Positions 61,736-64,000 of a DNA stretch of 64,000 bases are shown here, one piece after another (within the stretch, counting starts at the first letter, position 1; each line of letters opens with the position of its first letter). Source of the stretch: Cellvibrio fontiphilus_A (GTDB lineage: Bacteria; Pseudomonadota; Gammaproteobacteria; Pseudomonadales; Cellvibrionaceae); NCBI RefSeq assembly GCF_042646205.1, contig NZ_JBHRTF010000002.1, forward strand, positions 496,001 through 560,000, in the 5' to 3' direction. Below the pieces are notes generated by a model that did no database searches, was not told the DNA's origin, and worked only from the letters and a program-made list of their open reading frames with translations. Both the position numbers and the translations under genes were made by a program.

Positions 61736-62007
61736 GGTTTAATTCCATGTTTGGTTTCAAATTCTTGCCTGAAATCCTGTAGGTCGCGACCTTGTTCGTC
61801 CACTGCTTGGCGGATCTTGAGCAGGCTATCGGCGTAATCCGCCAAAGCGGCCATTTTCTCGTAGCTTTCGGCATCCTGAATCACTACTGCGGCTCTGCCA
61901 TTAACGGTCAGTATTTCCGGGCGCTTGCTCTCGTTGAGGCGTTTGATGTGCTCCGCCGGTTTGCGGCTGAAGTCGGTCACAGTGTAAATATCAGCGCTGG
62001 TAAACAT
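61732..62007 (-). CDS. Phd/YefM-family antitoxin
   Basis: A 91-aa antitoxin. 'SADIYTVTDFSRKPAEHIKRLNESKRPEILTVNGRAAVVIQDAESYEKM' is the Phd/YefM DNA-binding part; the C-terminal helix ('LKIRQAVDEQGRDLQDFRQEFE') would wrap the toxin. First in a two-gene operon under the operator at 62025-62051. Confidence 0.88.
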   Translation of the reverse strand: MFTSADIYTVTDFSRKPAEHIKRLNESKRPEILTVNGRAAVVIQDAESYEKMAALADYADSLLKIRQAVDEQGRDLQDFRQEFETKHGIKP

Positions 62008-62024
62008 AAGGCACTCCTCTTATC

Positions 62025-62051
62025 ACAGAGAATAAACAGATTATTCTCTGT
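62025..62051. promoter_or_regulatory. Palindromic operator of the ParE/Phd module
   Basis: ACAGAGAATAA-ACAGA-TTATTCTCTGT: exact 11-bp arms with a 5-nt centre, 18 nt before the antitoxin start. Confidence 0.75.
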
Positions 62052-62095
62052 TTTACCCTTCCACTGAGCAGTTTGCAACCTTCAACATTTAGCAC

Positions 62096-62518
62096 CTAGG
62101 CAGTCACCGCTGCCGGCAAGCCAAACAGCTCGTCAAACGCCCAATTAAAAACAAAGGTGTAGATAAGGAAAAAGGCGAGCAGTGCCAGATCCATTAGCAG
62201 TGCTTCCAGCAGGCTGACCTTGAGGATGAGGGCGATAAGTGGCACTAAAAAAATCACCAACCCGCCTTCAAAACCCAGCGCATGCAGCAGGCGAATGCCC
62301 AGGCTGCGGCCCTGCTGCTGGCGGTGTTTTTCCCACTGTTCAAAGCCGTAGTTAAAAATCAGGTTCCATACAATCGCCACCGCCGAGGCCACTACCGCAA
62401 TAGCTGTCGAGTGGCCCGCGCCGGCGCCGGTTATCCATTTCAGCAACAAGGCCGACAGCAGAATCGCCACCAACTCATACAAACCGACGTAAACCACCCG
62501 CCGTTTCACCCCTTGCAT
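62096..62518 (-). CDS. PACE-family multidrug efflux protein
   Basis: A 140-aa inner-membrane protein with four TM helices arranged as two tandem bacterial transmembrane-pair domains; 'AVAIVWNLIFNYGFEQWEKHR' and 'FLIYTFVFNWAFDELFGLP' carry the paired W-N/F-N signature of PACE (AceI) proteins. Exports biocides such as chlorhexidine in Acinetobacter. A LysR gene is transcribed divergently and probably controls it, as with AceR. Confidence 0.87.
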   Translation of the reverse strand: MQGVKRRVVYVGLYELVAILLSALLLKWITGAGAGHSTAIAVVASAVAIVWNLIFNYGFEQWEKHRQQQGRSLGIRLLHALGFEGGLVIFLVPLIALILKVSLLEALLMDLALLAFFLIYTFVFNWAFDELFGLPAAVTA

Positions 62519-62587
62519 AACACCCTCTTAATTCGCTTGATAATGACAATAGAGCCATCTTCCCCATTTGATGCTGATAGAAAAAGT

Positions 62588-62624
62588 TAGCTACTATCAG
62601 AAATACTGATAGATAGGGTAGCTA
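62588..62624. promoter_or_regulatory. Nested LysR binding site between the PACE and LysR genes
   Basis: Inner exact dyad CTATCAG-AAATA-CTGATAG (62594-62612) inside an outer dyad TAGCTAC/GTAGCTA (62588-62594, 62618-62624). Position and nested form suit tetrameric LysR binding that controls both divergent genes. Confidence 0.65.
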
Positions 62625-62628
62625 GACC

Positions 62629-63573
62629 ATGAACAGGGCATTTAACTCAGAAACCATCAGCCTATTTTTGGCGGTGTTGGATAGTGGTTCTTTTTCGGCG
62701 GCGGCGCGCCAGTTGGGGCGGGTGCCCTCGGCGGTGAGTATGGCCATGGCGAATTTGGAGGCTGAACTGGCGCTGGAATTATTTGACCGGCGCGGGCGCG
62801 AGCCTAAACCCACGGCCGTGGCGCTGGCACTGGAGCCGCAGGCGCGTTTGTTGATCAGCCAGTTACAGCAGTTAAACACCCAGGCACTGGCGCTAAGCAT
62901 GGGGCTGGAGGCGCGGCTGACGCTGGTGATAGCACCGGAGTTGCAAAGCACCGCCTGGGTCGCGCCACTGGGCATATTGGCGCAGGAATACCCGCAGCTG
63001 GAGGTAAAAATCATCACCGCCCCGCAAACGGATGCGCTGGCTTTATTGCACCAGGGGCAGGCGCAGCTGGCGCTGGTATTTGAGCGACCGGCGGCCGATG
63101 GGCGCGAGAATTTTCAGGAAGTGGGGCAGGAAACCCTGCTGGCGGTCATCGCGCCCCAACACCCGCTGATGAAACCCCTCGGCGATGATCCGGACAATCA
63201 GACCCGGCTGGATCACAGCCAGCTGCGGCCCGAGCGACAAATTCTGGTCAGCAGTCGCCACAGCAACGGCGCCAGCGAAGCGGAGCGGCACAACAATTTT
63301 CATCTGTTGTCCGATCACCAATGGCGCGTGGACAGCCCCGATTTAGCCCTGCAATTAGTGCTTGCGCAGCAGGGCTGGGCCTGGCTGCCACAAACCCTGG
63401 TGCAGCCCTACCTGAATGGCCGTTTGCTGCGCGAACTGCCTTTTGCCAACCTGAGCAACGGCGAAACCCTGTGGATAGATTTGGTCTGGTCGCGCGAGCG
63501 GCCGCTGGGTTTGGGCGCCCAGCGCTTTGTGCATTTGATGGCGCAGCAGTACAAACAGAGCCAGGGCCGCTAG
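62629..63573 (+). CDS. LysR-family regulator of the PACE exporter
   Basis: A 314-aa regulator: HTH 'ISLFLAVLDSGSFSAAARQLGRVPSAVSMAMANLEAELALELFDRRGREPKPT' and a two-lobe effector domain (about 88-300). Its start lies 5 nt after the palindromic site with no good SD, which suggests tight autorepression. Confidence 0.9.
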   Translation: MNRAFNSETISLFLAVLDSGSFSAAARQLGRVPSAVSMAMANLEAELALELFDRRGREPKPTAVALALEPQARLLISQLQQLNTQALALSMGLEARLTLVIAPELQSTAWVAPLGILAQEYPQLEVKIITAPQTDALALLHQGQAQLALVFERPAADGRENFQEVGQETLLAVIAPQHPLMKPLGDDPDNQTRLDHSQLRPERQILVSSRHSNGASEAERHNNFHLLSDHQWRVDSPDLALQLVLAQQGWAWLPQTLVQPYLNGRLLRELPFANLSNGETLWIDLVWSRERPLGLGAQRFVHLMAQQYKQSQGR

Positions 63574-63702
63574 GCTGGTTTATCAAGGCTCGCTGCGTTG
63601 AACGCACATTCGAACAGCCAACAAGGGTAAGATGTGCAGCCTGCATTCCCGTCATACTTTTCTGATTTATTACCCTCTTTACTTAAGCGATTGATTTACT
63701 CC

Positions 63703-64000
63703 ATGAATTCCACCGAAGCTGCTACGCCTTCCCACACCAAAGCCACTAATGCACCCAAACCCACCGGTGAGTTTGTGGTGTTGGTTGCGCTGATGATGTC
63801 CATGACCGCGCTTGCGATTGATGCGGTCTTGCCCGCCTTCGATATGATCCGCGCCGACATTGCAATGGCGCACCCCAATCAGGCGCAGTTATTAATCAGT
63901 TTGTTGTTTGCGGGTTTAGCGCTGGGGCAATTGGTGAGCGGGCCGCTGTCCGATGCGCTGGGGCGCAAAAAAATTCTCTACACCGGGCTGATTTTATTTT
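63703..64000 (+). CDS. Bcr/CflA-type MFS drug exporter, 5' end
   Basis: First 99 codons only; the gene continues past the right edge. After a Thr/Pro-rich leader ('SHTKATNAPKPTGEFVVLV') come TM1 ('VVLVALMMSMTALAIDAVLPAFDMI') and TM2 with the MFS A-motif 'GQLVSGPLSDALGRKKIL'. 'ALAIDAVLPAF' is characteristic of the Bcr/CflA subfamily. Lies 129 nt after the LysR gene. Confidence 0.75.
   Translation, partial: MNSTEAATPSHTKATNAPKPTGEFVVLVALMMSMTALAIDAVLPAFDMIRADIAMAHPNQAQLLISLLFAGLALGQLVSGPLSDALGRKKILYTGLILF

Overview
This window looks like chromosomal DNA from a saccharolytic gammaproteobacterium, most likely Cellvibrio or a close relative. The inference rests on a secreted GH13 amylase, a CE2-type esterase lipoprotein, a GH5 endoglucanase, two GH16 glucanases, CBM6, poly-serine linkers, a GlyGly-CTERM tail and moderately GC-rich codon use. 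No database search was possible, so the genus is an inference. I saw no rRNA, tRNA, CRISPR array or insertion sequence.

Layout. 0-9.7 kb: a partial PaiB-type gene with a small ABM-domain gene, a secreted HExxH protein, a chemotaxis receptor, a DmeF-like metal exporter, a YkgJ-type Cys-cluster protein, then the amylase, CE2 esterase and GH5 genes. 10-19.4 kb: a metal-resistance block (czcCBA-type RND efflux operon with a short CDF gene and a His-rich leader protein, and a divergent P-type ATPase). 19.4-21.6 kb: a RES-Xre toxin-antitoxin pair, a GreA/Rnk-like protein and a 33-aa lysine-rich protein. 21.6-27.9 kb: an arsenic locus (arsR, ArsJ-associated GAPDH, membrane acyltransferase, arsJ, ATP-grasp enzyme; arsO divergent). 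28-32.4 kb: hipA-hipB in reversed order, then modABC. 32.5-44.2 kb: housekeeping and envelope genes, the tandem GH16 genes and an SOS-boxed radical SAM gene. 44.2-48.5 kb: a secreted protein, a vanadium-haloperoxidase-like enzyme, a peroxiredoxin-like protein and a membrane protein. 48.9-61.4 kb: the most unusual locus. 61.4-64 kb: a ParE/Phd pair, a PACE exporter with divergent LysR regulator, and the start of a Bcr/CflA-type exporter.

The candidate undescribed system spans 48.9-61.4 kb, possibly from 44.2 kb. It encodes a [2Fe-2S] ferredoxin, a LysR regulator, a small ABM/Dabb-like protein, a nitroreductase, a two-part crotonase, a BoxB/PaaA-like di-iron oxygenase, a flavin-halogenase-like enzyme with an intact WxWxIP motif, a fusion of an L-aspartate-oxidase/fumarate-reductase-type flavoprotein to a benzoate-CoA-ligase-type enzyme, a metallo-beta-lactamase-fold hydrolase and a cation/proton antiporter. 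The parts suggest activation of an aromatic acid as a CoA thioester, then oxidation, possible halogenation and release. No ketosynthase or NRPS module is present, and no BoxA-type reductase. A 12-bp sequence with a conserved downstream AATTT is shared by the promoter of the main operon and the haloperoxidase/peroxiredoxin promoter, which suggests the two loci are co-regulated.

Other notable points are the enlarged arsJ operon, the natural circular permutation of both GH16 enzymes, and clear palindromic operators in front of each toxin-antitoxin, arsenic and PACE locus.
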